64,000 nucleotides of DNA, from positions 5,766,001 to 5,830,000 of the forward strand of contig OU964934.1 in assembly GCA_918807975.1 (NCBI GenBank). The letters are read 5' to 3'. This document shows, in pieces, positions 24,864-36,620 of the stretch. Positions within the stretch are counted from its first letter, which is position 1. Every line of letters starts with the position of its first letter. The position numbers were made by a program, and so were the translations under genes. The notes beneath the pieces are model-generated. The model was not told the DNA's origin. It did not search any database and worked only from the letters and a program-made list of their open reading frames with translations. Source of the DNA: Aplidium turbinatum (Eukaryota > Chordata > Ascidiacea > Aplousobranchia > Polyclinidae).

Positions 24864-27800
24864 GTGCTGGTTAGGCTGGCGCAAAATCACGAAAAAAAAA
24901 TTATTTTCTTTTAAATTTTTCGTCAGTTTGGAATATTGTTCCTTTTGGTAAATGTATCTCCTACACCAAATTTCACAAAAAAATATTAACGTTTGACCCT
25001 GGTTTACCTGGTTTGAATTTTTTCAAAATATCGAAATTTCGCTTATCCATGAAACTGCTCACCCGCTATCTTCTAACGCACTCTAACATCTTAATGAACA
25101 CAATAAGAGGCAGTAACACAAACTTGTAGCAAGCAAAGTGGTTTAATTGGCAACTCCATGAACACTGACACATGTATTACTCTCAAAATGTCGAATTTTA
25201 CCACATTTCAGACATGTTTTTCAAGGTATTTCGAGGCCCCTGATTCTGAAAATGCACTAAGTTTTCTCGAATTGGCTTTAATTTTTGAGTTACAGCAAAA
25301 ATATTTTTTTCGCAATTTTGAGCCCTTATAGATTTAACGTCGTGTCGTTTACTACATAGACAAAACTGGAAGTAATCCCAGGCACATTTCTGAGTTGTAT
25401 AAACGCTATTTGGAACCAATTACGTTGATTACAACCCCAACAAACAGCTATTTAAGGTTTTCTGGCCTATAGTAACAATCAAAATATGATGTGAAGTAAG
25501 CCTGAGGATACAAGATGTAGAATATATAACTTGCGTTTTGCATTAATATATTTGTTGATTTCAACAGTCTCAGACTTACTAAGTAAGCTACTAAGTACAA
25601 ACAAAATGCATACATTGTTTTGCTTAACAAACTAGACAAATAAGCAAAACAAAGCTATCGATGAACAAACGTAACTCTTTATTATGATTGGCCTACTGAG
25701 CAACACCCATCAAGGTACGAAGGCCATTTATATAATTACAGAATACAAAGTTATGTTATTCAGTAAAGTAGCTGCATTTATCCTTGCTGCGGAAGAACGT
25801 AATCTTGGCCTTGGAGTCAAGAATGCCATGTTGATCGAGATGAGGAGCCAAGATTGCAGCTACCACTTTTGATAACTAAATCTTTAACTACTACAGTAGG
25901 TGGTAGAAATGGTTTTGAGAAAAAAACTTGACCTTGCTTCAAAACATTACTGAAGGTATAGAGGTTACTCTCAGTCATGCCCGTTTTCCTATTGTTTCAA
26001 GCAAATCACCACTTGAAACTAGAGAGGGCAAACAAAAAACAGAAATAGCAACGTCCATGCAATGACTGCCTTGCACACTCCATGTAAACATGATGTTCCA
26101 ACTTCCTTCGAATATCCTCACCGTCCATTCTATCGCTGAGTACTGCACACCAGTGTGGTGCCGCAGCTCTCACACACGCCACATTGACACCGCCATCAAT
26201 GACGCACTACGCACTGTGACTGGATGCCTGCGTCCCACTCCAACGGACTGCCTTCCCATCCTTGCAGGCATCCAACCTGCTGAGCTTCGCCGTAAAGGAG
26301 CCATGATTTCCCTTGCTCGTCGCGCACTGGACCCCGACGGCCCGACCACCTCCTCCAAAGTACATTCCAGCGCCTACCTGGAGGACAGCAGCGACTGAAA
26401 TCAAGACGCCCATTTGTGCCCGCCGCACGACAGCTTCTGAACAACGTTGAAGATCTTGGAATAAGTGCGGCACACTGGACGAACTACACATGGAACATGG
26501 AGTGGCAAAACAACACCTCCCGACTCCGTGATTTCCTACCCGACGTCGATCCCCACCCTCCGGGAATGTCCCTCGCAAGACTTGCGTGGGTCCGGCTTAA
26601 CCGCCTACGAACCGGCGTCGGTCGCTTTCGTTCAGACATGTGCAAATGGGGCCTGGCTCCCTCACCGGGATGCGAGTGTGGCGCCACAGACCAGACAGTA
26701 GATCATGTCGTCCATGACTGCCCAATCCATCAACCACCACATGGAGCGCTTGGACTGAAGGCCCTGGATGACGAGACTGTCGAGTGGCTGATGACATCAT
26801 GCCCAAACATATAGTCCAGAAGAACAGCTCCTACGACGAAGAAGAACCGTGCAGAAGTGTCAATTTTCATGGTGATTCCACGGCTCTCTTTATGCCATGG
26901 CACTCTGAACTTCTTAGCCTTGAGCCCAGAAACGGGTTTGAGTGCAATGTTTGCATACTTTAGGAGAAACCCAGGACTTATCTTGATCACCCAGCTTCAT
27001 GTCAAAGTAATAACAATAATGCTTGTTTTTTTATATCGCTGTATCTATCGCAGAATGTGTTGGTCCTCTGCGTTGCCTCATGCAGCAAAATATATCTGGG
27101 TTGTTTGTACAGCATCCTAGATATTTTATTAGCCTATATGCCATTTATTTAGCCTATAGACCAGAAAAAAACTTCTTGCAGCAACGACTTGGCCTTAGCA
27201 AAGGCTTAGAGCCTTAGAATAAAACCTCATTTGTACAAGTATCCATTTCAGTAGGCCAACCTTTTCAATATAAAGTTGCATTCATGAACACATGACTTTC
27301 GGGATATTTTTCTTGTGATGTAGGCCTACTGATTCACAACTGTTTTCACTGAGTATTTATGTCTCCCTTACGTTAAACACAGTTCATTTCAACCTTTGCT
27401 TGCGTTTTGAACTTTTGTGCAATATGAACCAATTGAACTAGACAAGTGCAATTATGACATCATAATGGTAAACAGGGCTGAAAATAAGTAATTTGCAAGT
27501 TGAAAGCGTTTGAAAAACAATTTCAAAAATATCTTCATTGTCGAATATCTCGAAAACTAGAGCCAATTCGAAAAAACTAAGTGCATTTTCGGAATCAGGG
27601 GCCCTGAAATACTCTAAAATGACTCTCATCTTTTGTTCCAAAATTTTTTGTTGGTTTATGTTATAGATTCACTTGACTGACTACAAAAAGGCTGTAAAAT
27701 CAACTATAATAACACTAAAAGCATGCACTATTAGTGACTCTCAGACTTGGAGTAGGGTGAAGATGTTCCACGTGGAAGTTAACAGAGGAAGTGACGTTAA

Positions 27801-28032
27801 AATCACGTGGTCAAATTTTGAGAAATCCTCTCTTCAGATACTGCTAAACCACTTCGAAATTTACTAATTTTTCAGAAAAATTCAGAATTTCTCCTTGGGT
27901 GAACCAGGGTCAAAGGTCAAAACCCAACAAAAATTTTTGGTTTACAAGTATCAGTGAGCAAAATGGAACATTATTCCAAACTGACAAAAATTTTAAAGAA
28001 CATCAAGGAAAATGAGCCACCCTAGTGCTGGT
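24864..28032. mobile_element. 3.15 kb TAGGG/8-bp TSD element with long inverted ends
   Basis: The element 24872-28024 sits inside the piggyBac copy with an exact 8-bp duplication GTGCTGGT (24864-24871, 28025-28032). The ends are TAGGCTGGC and an inverted GCCACCCTA. Inverted similarity is visible far inward ('tcagtttggaatattgttcc', 'tgaccctggtt', and 25200-25420 against 27430-27660), so the inverted repeats span at least 500 bases. No transposase frame remains; the interior holds a LINE piece. Its end type recalls the intact element at 57543-61004, so a non-autonomous relative is plausible. Confidence 0.82.
26080..26850 (+). mobile_element. GC-rich LINE 3' fragment
   Basis: The plus frames 26090-26398 and 26416-26814 encode the C-terminus of a non-LTR retrotransposon polyprotein: IAEYCTPVWCRSSHTRHID, PTDCLPILAGIQPAELRRKG, then a Cys-rich end, CKWGLAPSPGCECGATDQ with HVVHDCPIH. 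One frame change separates them. The stretch is conspicuously GC-rich and poor in stops on all strands compared with its AT-rich surroundings, so antisense frames here are shadows. It lies inside the 24872-28024 element. Confidence 0.8.
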
Positions 28033-28494
28033 GCTTGAAACAATGATGTAGATCATCTCTGCTTTAAATAAGAAACGCCATGCATCATACGACGTCGTTG
28101 CATATTGATAATCGCGCTTTACTCCTGGTAAACTGTGCACCACATTAGCAGAGTTTTGTCTTCCTCTTATTAATGGTTGCTTGGTACTCCAAACAACTTT
28201 CACTCTACTTCTTTAGTCAACAACCACCGACATTCGCTCCTCTTCCTGGTCAGGCAATGTATGGTAATTTTCCTCATCCAAGGCGCTATCTAATGATTTG
28301 ACGGTATGGCTCCTACGACGTTGGGACTGCCTATGTCTGACGGTCACGACCTCATCTTCGTTACTCTTGTCAGATGTTAGCGGACCACCTTCACCATCAG
28401 ATAAAGGCAAATCAACATCACTATCCGAAAAATTTGCATCGCTTTCATCTTCAGTTGCTAATAAACTTGCCGTTTGCCTTGCATCATAATACAC

Positions 28495-30376
28495 ATCGAA
28501 ACCATAATTTTGAACTGTGGTATAAGGTACACACGGGCCATTTGCTGAAACAAAATGACTTCATTTTGCAAGAAAAATAAATCCAACATAGGGTGTGAGA
28601 AGATTTTTTTCTTCAACTGTTCGTGTTTTGAGCAATTAAGAAGTTAAATTTAATAATACAATAATTGGAGGAAAGAGCAGATATTCGTTACAATTATTAT
28701 TCAGACGCTATACTATCCCTTGCTGGTAGAGTCAGCCATTTGCATTGATTCAACGTTGGCAGATGTTGAATCGTTGTTGAGTGACTGATTTTGATAGCCG
28801 AGGTGACTAACTACTGTATCGCATTTTTCGCTCGATTTTGCCATTGTAAAAACATAGCTTCATTCTTACTTTTGACTGACAATGAAAACAGCAGTTTTCG
28901 AAACGTTTGAATAATATGTTCGCTAATGTGTTAGCTTTGATATTCATAGTCCGAATTTCCTCTAAATCCTACGGTTATGCTCCGAAGTTTAGTACTTTAC
29001 TTCTGGCCTTTTCAATATCAAATTAATTGGGCCATAAAACATATTTTTTTCATATAGCCTAATGATGTAACCTGACTTGTAATATCGCCATGGTGTTATG
29101 TGCATTTCTACATTACTCCTGTACGCAACGTTGGTCTTTAGCATACTAACATATCGTAGATGTCGTTTTATTTGGACAGTTGCTCATAGTACTCCCAGAG
29201 CTAAATATACTGCAAACGTGTTGCAGATAATCTATATCGCACCTTTAGAGGAATTCATCAGTACGATTTTACATAATTCAAGAGTTTGCCTCAATAATCA
29301 GGAATGCTTTGTGTATATTATTCAAAGTATTCTTCATCTCATAAATAACAAAGTGCCATGAGACATCAAAATGACGTAGAATAGCTGTAAAGTTTATACG
29401 TTTTGCGCAAAGAAATTGAAATGAGCCAGGATACTTTGTTTTCTGTCCGATATAAACTCATCTATATTTGTCTAAATAGGTTGAATGACAGTAAATTGGC
29501 ATAATGTGACTGTTACAACCGATTACACAAATATGTGAAACGTATAATGATTTTTACAATGATGGGACCGCTTGAAGTACCTCTCATTCTTCATTGCAGG
29601 GACGCTGTGAACTCATAACGAAAATCAATGACCTAGAATTCATTACACCGTGGTGCTGACAAAACACGTTATGTACGTAGCATGACAAGTGTTATATTAT
29701 ATTGTATCGACGCTCTACGAGATAAATACAAGTGAATATACTTGCAAGAATCTAGGGTACGATAAGGCGTTGTGAAATCAATAATCGAGCAATTTTGTTA
29801 TGATTATGGGAATACAACATGCATCAAAAAGAATCAAATCAAAAATAAATCTATTGCTGTCAAACGTTGTCGTAATCACCGAATTGACATAATTTGTTTG
29901 TTGGCCGGCAAGCCAAGCGTAACTAATCAGGCGACAATAAGTCTTCACAGTTCAGTTGAGTTTTGTTTTTATTTCTGACCATCACAGCGAAAAAGAGGTC
30001 TAGAAAAAGGCAAATGACGCGAGAGTGGGAAAAACGAAAGATTTGTTTCTTTATTATAAAATCAGGCAGCTTTCAAATTTGACCCGCGTTCGTAAACACG
30101 TTTATTAACAAACTTTAATAATATGTATTACAAACATGTTAATATCATTCAACGCTCAAAGGCCTTGCGATTGTTTTTCCAGCGGTAAAAGCTTCTAGTT
30201 CATAACTGAAAGAAGTTATAAGCGGTTAAACTTTAAGGCACTTTGTGCCCCTGCCCAGAAAAACATCGTCTCAAAAAGCCCAGATATGAAAGAGTTAATG
30301 TACACCAGTGACGTAGATGGAAAGAAGATTTTAGAGGAGGAAAGTCATTCAACTTGAATTACAATGGTATTAAAGC
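28495..30376. other. 1.9 kb with no supported gene
   Basis: AT-rich; frames such as 29098-29361 and 29772-29978 show no recognisable motif and no homologous copy in the window. The 5' end of the piggyBac copy must lie in the first few hundred bases. Confidence 0.4.
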
Positions 30377-31150
30377 GTTGTAATCAGGGAGTCGAACCGT
30401 TTGATTTTTCCGGTTCGGGTCCGGTTCTGGTTCAAAGATTGTTTCAAAATTTGGTTCAGTTCCGGTTCAGGTTCGAAGAAACTTAAAACCGGTTTTATAA
30501 GTTCCGGTTCGGGTCCGATAAAATTAGGCCTAGGCCTACTATTGCCCAACTACTAACTAGCCCAATTGGGCGTGAAAACCGCAAGGTTGGCAACACTGAT
30601 CTCAACACTGCTTTGCTCAATTAACTTGCCTTTGTTGTTTGTTGCACAAGTTACAATCAAACTATATTGTCTATGATGTCACAGAACAGAAGTTGTTTAC
30701 TTCAAAAATTCCTCTCCAAAGCATCAATGATAGTGGATCGTGTGTTACGGAATAGGCTATAATTCATCCGTACAATGTGGCCTCCAAGATAACAACATGC
30801 TACGTACAACTTCACTTACCACAATGCGAACAATGACGTAATGCTGGAGTGAACCGCTTTTTTCAACCGGTTCGGGTTCGGTTAGGGTTTAAAAGGTAAA
30901 GGTGAGTCCCATACTTGATTCAAGCCTCGGGGAACGAGAAGATAAGGTTTTCATTAGACTAAGCCTTCGGCACTAAGGGTTTAAGGTTACTTTAAGGTTT
31001 AAGGTTTAAGGTTTAAGCCTTCGGCACTAAGGTTAGGGTTTAAGCTAACTCAAATTTTCGGTTCAGTTCCGGTTAAGGTTCAGACAAAATCGCCCCAAAA
31101 CCGGTTTACAAAAATCCGGTTCGGGTTCGGTTCGACTCCCTGGTTGTAAT
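30377..31150. mobile_element. hAT-type MITE rich in GGTTCGGG repeats
   Basis: The element 30385-31142 has ends CAGGGAGTCGAACCG and CGGTTCGACTCCCTG and an exact 8-bp duplication GTTGTAAT (30377-30384, 31143-31150). Both subterminal regions consist of irregular ccggttcgggt repeats, and the right half contains a GGTTTAA tandem run with repeated 'ccttcggcactaagg'. It is non-coding. Confidence 0.88.
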
Positions 31151-31825
31151 ATTATTAAAAGATTTTTTGGTGGGAATAACTAAACATTTAGAAGGGGCGA
31201 TGGAAAGTTTCCCTGCCCCTTCGTGTCTACGTCTCTGGAGTACACTCTTGTGAAGAGTTAGCACGAGCAAGTACGCACTTTCGCAGAGTTGTGTTCTGTA
31301 TAAATAGCTTAATTGCTAAACGACAATCTACGCTTACAGTGCAGGTGGATTTAATTGAACGTTTTGTCAGTCATTTTATTGCATTGTGGTATTGGTATGT
31401 ACTTGTTCACTTTCAAGTCAAAATGTTTTAGTTATTCACGTAGAACTTCATCCAAAAGTTTGTAAAGCTGTTTGGTGTAGTTGATATCCAGGGCCGAGCG
31501 AAACTTATTTCTACAGTAGGCTACAATGAATCACTTTTTATGTAGATTTGCTTATAGGCCTAATCAATTGTTCAGTTATTATTGATCAATTCACTTTCTC
31601 ATTTATTTTACTTCTACGTATATATACGATCAGAGTTGTAGCCCAAGTTGCCTGCCAGGCAGCCAGCAAACTCTTTTTCCAAGAAGTGAGGACGCAAAGC
31701 GATATTGTAAGTGTAATGACGTAACAAAACGATACGGCTTCTGATTGGTCAATTTTCGAGACAAGACACAAAATAGGGAGACTTTCGTAAATGTACGTAC
31801 GGCTGCACTTACTCTGTTAGTGAGG
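31151..31825. other. No supported feature
   Basis: The only frames are short. 'ggcctaggcctac'-like and 'taggctac' strings are scattered here as elsewhere in the window. Confidence 0.35.
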
Positions 31826-32248
31826 TAGATAACCCTGAAAATACTTCATTTGGTGACACAATCATGAAAATTGGCACACATGTACTTTGGAACATGTAGA
31901 TTTCAAAAGTTTAATTAACCAAACAAAAATTCAAAATAGCGGCCCGTGAGGTCAAAATTCAAAATGGCTGCCATGCAGGTCCTGGACTGGCGTAGGAAAG
32001 TTGCTTTATGAAAGGAATGTAGATGTGTCTCATTTCTTACTACCTTGAAAATGTTATTTTTAAGACAGTATGAATGATTTAAGATGGTATTCAACAAAAA
32101 CAAGTGTGTAACGTACTATGGACAGAGAAAGGGTTTCACAAATTTGACAGTCAGGTGTGCAGAATAGTCTAAACTTTGATACTTCGACCCAAATTACTAC
32201 TGAGTACGTAAATCATGTTCATGACAATGATTCACATGTAAATAATAT

Positions 32249-33148
32249 CTATTCATGGTCACAAGGACAGGAACATAGTGAAGTGCATGGTAAATTTGTA
32301 TTTTTACATTTACAGCTTTTGCATTCTTTTTTACAATTGCATCGTCTTAGTTCTTTACATGCTTCGGCTACGGGGTCTTTTCTTGTCCACATAATGTCCC
32401 ATGTTCCGCCATCTCCAGATTTCCATCCCCAGTTACTTGGAGATGACAAATCTGGACTCCTTTCAAGAGCTCGTCCCCAAATGTGTCCGGCCTGATATGC
32501 TGACCGAAGTGCATGCAATTTCAGCGCATCTTCTTTTGGTAGAATAATATTATATTGTTTATTTTTAAGTGTAAACAAAGTCATTCTTGCAGTGTCTACC
32601 TTATCATCAGTGCTACTTTTATCATAAAGATATACCGTGAATTTTTGAAGAATCGCAAAATCTTCTGTATTTATTTCTTCTGGACACTGACTGAGCTTCT
32701 GAAATGTTGGCGTCACATCTGGATACACTAACCACGTTGCAAAGAACGACTTCTTCCCCTTTCCTTTCATGCCTGAACAAGAGTCACAGCCACTAAAGGC
32801 ATGAAAGAACAACAGCTGTTTGCATTTCTGTGGACCCAGGACAGAAAATATGTGATGAATAGGAATCCATCTTCTTTTGCTTCCTCTCCCGAAAGATATC
32901 CAGAGTTCGTGAAGTTCATCCTTGCTCAAGTTTTCAAACAAGCCAATTCTCATAACGACCACATCAATGCCATTAGCCAGAATGGCTGCTTTTTGTATAG
33001 TTTCATACTTGAGACCATGATGAAGATGAACAAACATTTTGGTATCGGCTTCTTCTTGGTTTGAGCTCAAATTGACTAAAGCGGGATTGTCATTATTAGT
33101 AACAGCTTTTTCATTCTTGAAAGCGTAAACGATATCATGCGGTGGCAT
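32249..33148 (-). CDS. Transposon-borne protein with PIN/flap-nuclease-like motifs (partial)
   Basis: This is a 299-residue frame. Its features are NQEEADTKMFVHLHHG, then NGIDVVVMRIGLF, RRWIPIHHIFSVLG, and HAFSGCDSCSGMKGKGKK, ending in a Cys-rich tail (RRCNCKKECKSCKCKN and CTSLCSCPC). The Asp spacing and the GCDSxSGxxGKGK motif are what I associate with PIN/FEN-like domains in invertebrate transposon-associated proteins; I state this as likeness, not proof. The N-terminal companion, 33877-34251 (SAIAIDQAHEQNNAIMKGDG), lies upstream in another frame. Whole-protein function in transposition is inferred from its place between inverted ends. Confidence 0.5.
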   Translation of the reverse strand: MPPHDIVYAFKNEKAVTNNDNPALVNLSSNQEEADTKMFVHLHHGLKYETIQKAAILANGIDVVVMRIGLFENLSKDELHELWISFGRGSKRRWIPIHHIFSVLGPQKCKQLLFFHAFSGCDSCSGMKGKGKKSFFATWLVYPDVTPTFQKLSQCPEEINTEDFAILQKFTVYLYDKSSTDDKVDTARMTLFTLKNKQYNIILPKEDALKLHALRSAYQAGHIWGRALERSPDLSSPSNWGWKSGDGGTWDIMWTRKDPVAEACKELRRCNCKKECKSCKCKNTNLPCTSLCSCPCDHE

Positions 33149-33552
33149 GAATTCTTGAATGGAATTAGCTACGAGCTAAGAATGGATAAAGTTCTTTTTT
33201 ATTGTCTGTATTTTGCAAAAAGTTTGGCCAGTTCTTTGGGACCCTCGCATCTCGAGTAACTCTCCGCCTGCTACCATTACCCCTCTTTATACGAGCATGA
33301 CTTCCGTCCTTGTAAGTGTCAAACACAACATTCGTTCGTTTGTGCTTTATGGCATATGGCTTTTCTCCACGAAGTCCTTCTGAGCATATTCACCAAACGT
33401 ATGATGTTTTGGTGTAGTAGAGTGTACTAAACATGCTCCATCTATCACCATCATGTGTACATCGTCCAGTAAAGCAGGTTGTGCAGGTACTACATTCTCT
33501 AGGCAACCCATTAAATCTGCTTTCTGTGTTTAGTAAAGTTCATCTCCTGAAC

Positions 33553-34251
33553 TTAAGCTGTTGGGAATCGTTGGTTTTCATGGCTAAAAAATTCAGGCAA
33601 ATCAACTTGTCGGATCTGGCATGAAATAAAGAGCTTTGAAAAAAGACTGCAGTCACCCTTCAATGTGCTGTGATTCCCTTTTCGTGTTGTCTTTTTTGAG
33701 TTAAACAGTGTGAATTTGTTCCGAGCAATTGGTGAGTACAATTTGTCTAATTCTGATGTGAAGTTTTCCAACTGATTTTTACCTTTTGTATCATAGTCTT
33801 TTAGCATATCTGTTACCTTTTGCTCCATAACATTTTTCGTATTAAGAGTAAGCAGATCTGAAGTTGACTCCTCGAGCTAGGGGTTGCCCATCTTTTCAAT
33901 GGTTCGGGTGAGAGAAATGACGTCTTTGAGAAATGCTTTCTGTGCTGATGGTGTTGCTTCATGATGATTTAGGGATACTTTCTCTCGACTTTTAGAAACA
34001 CATTCATATTCCTGTATAATTCTACAGACTTCAGGGCCTGCTACCGTCCATCGTAGCAAGGCTGATTCGTGTTCTGTGATTCCAATTATCCCTCCATCTC
34101 CTTTCATAATAGCGTTATTCTGTTCATGGGCTTGGTCAATAGCAATCGCAGAATATTCTCTGTTGGTCTTCTGAATCACAAACTTGCTCTGTGCGCAGTC
34201 GAAGTGTTGGCTTCTGGCTTGATTCGTGAAGCTCTTGTTCACGTTTCTCAA
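33553..34251 (-). pseudogene. N-terminal pieces of the same transposon protein
   Basis: 33877-34251 carries NREYSAIAIDQAHEQNN and GGIIGITEHESALLRWTVAGPE. 33553-33828 is Lys/Asn-rich (MLKDYDTKGKNQLENFTSELD). They precede 32249-33148 on the minus strand with frame breaks. The QAHEQNN..KGDGG motif recurs in uncharacterised invertebrate repeat proteins, from memory; no enzymatic role can be stated. Confidence 0.5.
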
Positions 34252-34489
34252 TGTCTACTTTTTAGTTCAGCTGTGTTGTGAGGGTTGTGAAGAGTTTAAG
34301 TGCTTAACTTATGTTTATGTTTAGCTATGATTTATAAAGCCTTTGTTATGATAATCTTATTAAGTAAATAAAATATGTCAATTGTGCGTTGCTATTGGTC
34401 AAGGTTAACATTGTCGTTCCGGCAGCGTCAGAAAGGAAATTTTGTGCGTTACTCTTGGCAGCTAACCAATAGTTACGCACAAAACTTCA

Positions 34490-35970
34490 TTCCTGACCAT
34501 GGGCGCCGATCGCTCTTAAAAATTGGTGGGGACATTTACAAGGAAAGGTAGGAAGGCGCGACGAGCGAAAGCGAGCTGGAAAGATCGGGGGTCTGTTCTG
34601 ACAAACAAATGCAGTAGGTACAAGTCTAATGCGATGTACAAATATTTTAATTGTCAGTGTCAGCATTGAACAGTAGACGTCCAAACACTGCAACTTGGCA
34701 ACGAGTCTCCGGCGAATTAAAAACGAAGTCCTTGGAGAGGTTGATTGAATTCAAAACTGTGTTGTGCACATAGCACACCATTGCATGATTTAGCCGTTTC
34801 TGTGTCATGATAGATCGCAATCAAGTTTTGACACATCGAAAAGTGGAAAATGACCGTTCAGCTGAACAAGAGCTGGCTGGTTAAAAAAGTTCCACTTGCG
34901 GAAACAATTGCCGAACAGCGGATGGCATCTTCTTGAATATCATTCAAAAATCTTCCACCGACTTATTCCATTGTACTGCTTTCGAGAGAAGCATAATTCT
35001 TGTGCAAGGGACTCTGTGTCAGAGAACTCAGGATAATCGTCTCGTCTACCACATGTGATTGTAGCTTTCCACTAAAGAGTGATTTTTGTAGTAGAATTTT
35101 GTAGTGCTCAAGATCGGTCGACTTGAAATAGTCAGTAAAATTTTGCTGCGCGCTGTCAATGACTGCAAAATACTCTGACCGATATTTCGTCTCTGGTGTT
35201 TGAAGTTGAAGAGGTTGACCATGGCCATGCTGAAGACGGTTTGGGATCTTTCTGGGACGTGACAGTTTCTATGACTCAAGGTTGCAATCTTTTATTAGCC
35301 TCTCAGCATTTACAAAGACACGATGAAATTCTGCTTCACTGCGTAGATGGCGGAGTTCAGCACTACAAAATTCAGCACCTTCAAGCATGCCAGACACAGT
35401 CACCGTGCAACCTTGCAAGGCTTTGTTAAAACGTTCCAGACACTGAATGACAGACAATGCCGCTAATAGCCCAAGCACACTCGACCCACGAGAAAAAGAT
35501 TTCAAAAGCCAACGAACAGTTGTTGCTACATATGAATCAAATTGACCCACGGCTGCTTCCAATACTGCCTTATAATTATCAAGCACTGCTGTTACAGCAG
35601 CTGCCCGTGTGAGCCATCTTGTTGCACAAATTGGTTTCAGTTTTGATGCAGCCTGAGCCAAAGACTATTGTTTGTCATGAGTTGTAGACATTCGTTTTGA
35701 ATTTCCCAGCCCGTGTAGGCCTACTTTGTTTTTCTTGTTTCCATCCACTGCTTTAAGTCTTTGTTGTCTTCTGTGCGCAACAGCAGTAGATTTATAAATC
35801 GCATAAAACAAAAATGTTGTCCCCTCCTTTCAATAGATTTTAAACGTCTGACCAATAAAATTGTGACATTCGGTTAATATTTTCTATAGCCTACGTTATA
35901 AAAATAATGTAAAAAGATGGTGGGGACATGTCCCCGCTGTCCTATAGGGATCGGCGCCCATGTTCCTGAC
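34490..35970 (-). mobile_element. hAT transposon (ZMYM1-like) nested in the 4.7 kb element
   Basis: The element 34498-35962 has inverted ends CATGGGCGCCGAT and ATCGGCGCCCATG and an exact 8-bp duplication TTCCTGAC (34490-34497, 35963-35970). 'ggtggggacat' is mirrored near both ends. The frame 35269-35661 contains LKPICATRWLTRAAAVTAVL, the RW-containing region of ZMYM1-like hAT transposases, with GLLAALSVIQCLERFNKALQG downstream. The following frame, 35046-35279, continues it. It is truncated internally and frameshifted, so it is inactive. Confidence 0.87.
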
Positions 35971-36540
35971 GCCCGCGAAACATAATTATTTGTAATAATT
36001 GACAAACCAACAATCAGATTTTACTGCAAATACCACCGCTGTTTGCTCGAAAAATTTACTGTGGTGACTTTCGAGTTGGACCACTCCTACTTCTGTTTCT
36101 TTTTAAATACACTGAATTTGAGTGTGAACAGTAACGAGGGATTTTGCTGAGGCTATCATTTTTTAAGTAACATATGACCACCCTTTTTTCGCTAAAAACA
36201 CTAAAAAACGTTTTTTCCCCAGTTTTTGTGAAGATTTTTAATGAGAGGTACAATCTGAAATCATAAACACTGGCTAAAAATGTCACAAAAAACATTGTAA
36301 AGATAGTAAGAAATGAAAAACACCTAAATTGCTCTCATAAAACAACTTTCCTACGTCAGTCCAGGACCGGAATGGCGGCCATTTTGAATTTTGACGTCAC
36401 GGGCCGCCGCTTTGAATTTTCGTTTGGTTAATTAAACTTTTAAAATCTACATGGTCTAAGGTACATATGTGCCAATTTTCATGCTTGTGTCACCAAATGA
36501 AGTATTTTACGAGAAATCTAAAGTTATCTGTTTAACTATG

Positions 36541-36620
36541 TCTGCTTTGTGAAGCGTTAAGAGAAACACTCCAACGCATGTCTGTTATGGATTGGACACA
36601 GCGCTATTTAAAAATACTTC
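36541..36620 (+). repeat. SINE/LINE-like tail fragment
   Basis: 'tctgctttgtgaagcgtt' and 'ggattggacacagcgctatt' match the tail at 9418-9485. Confidence 0.5.

Larger units (their letters stand above)
20130..28494 (-). mobile_element. piggyBac transposon, interrupted by a LINE and by a 3.15 kb element
   Basis: Three blocks of one transposase read right to left. 28003-28494 is an acidic N-terminus plus a RGRQNSANVVHSLPG-type segment. 23822-24871 has MSLNRFKFLSANIRFDD, the catalytic-region text SLDETLFP and SLDRFYTSLD. 20130-20640 has the GGTDVVDQK motif and the C-terminal RGSLRHTMSTFLG. These are DDE_Tnp_1_7 (piggyBac) hallmarks. The 24872-28024 element accounts for the first gap exactly by its target duplication. 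The second gap holds a LINE and unassigned DNA. Several frame changes show it is dead. The TTAA-bearing ends were not located. Confidence 0.8.
31826..36529 (-). mobile_element. 4.7 kb long-TIR DNA transposon with unassigned proteins
   Basis: Inverted similarity links 31826-32050 with 36310-36529: 'tacttcatttggtgacacaa', 'ttaattaacc', 'caaaatggcggcc'-type text and 'cctacgtcagtcc'. The exact ends (AGATAAC / GTTATCT) and the target duplication are uncertain. The minus strand encodes decayed proteins (33877-34251, 33553-33828, 32249-33148). A hAT is nested at 34498-35962. The shared CAAAATGGCGGC-like subterminal motif recalls the 532-4299 element, but the coding parts differ. Confidence 0.7.

Noticed and set aside
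26170-26806. Long minus-strand frames
   Set aside because: They are antisense shadows of the GC-rich LINE coding strand; only the plus strand shows recognisable retrotransposon motifs.
28495-30376. Host genes in the central spacer
   Set aside because: Short frames have no recognisable motifs, no conserved duplicates and no codon pattern that stands out.
30950-31040. CRISPR-like or satellite array
   Set aside because: The short GGTTTAA and GGTTCGGG repeats are irregular, lack spacers and lie inside a MITE.
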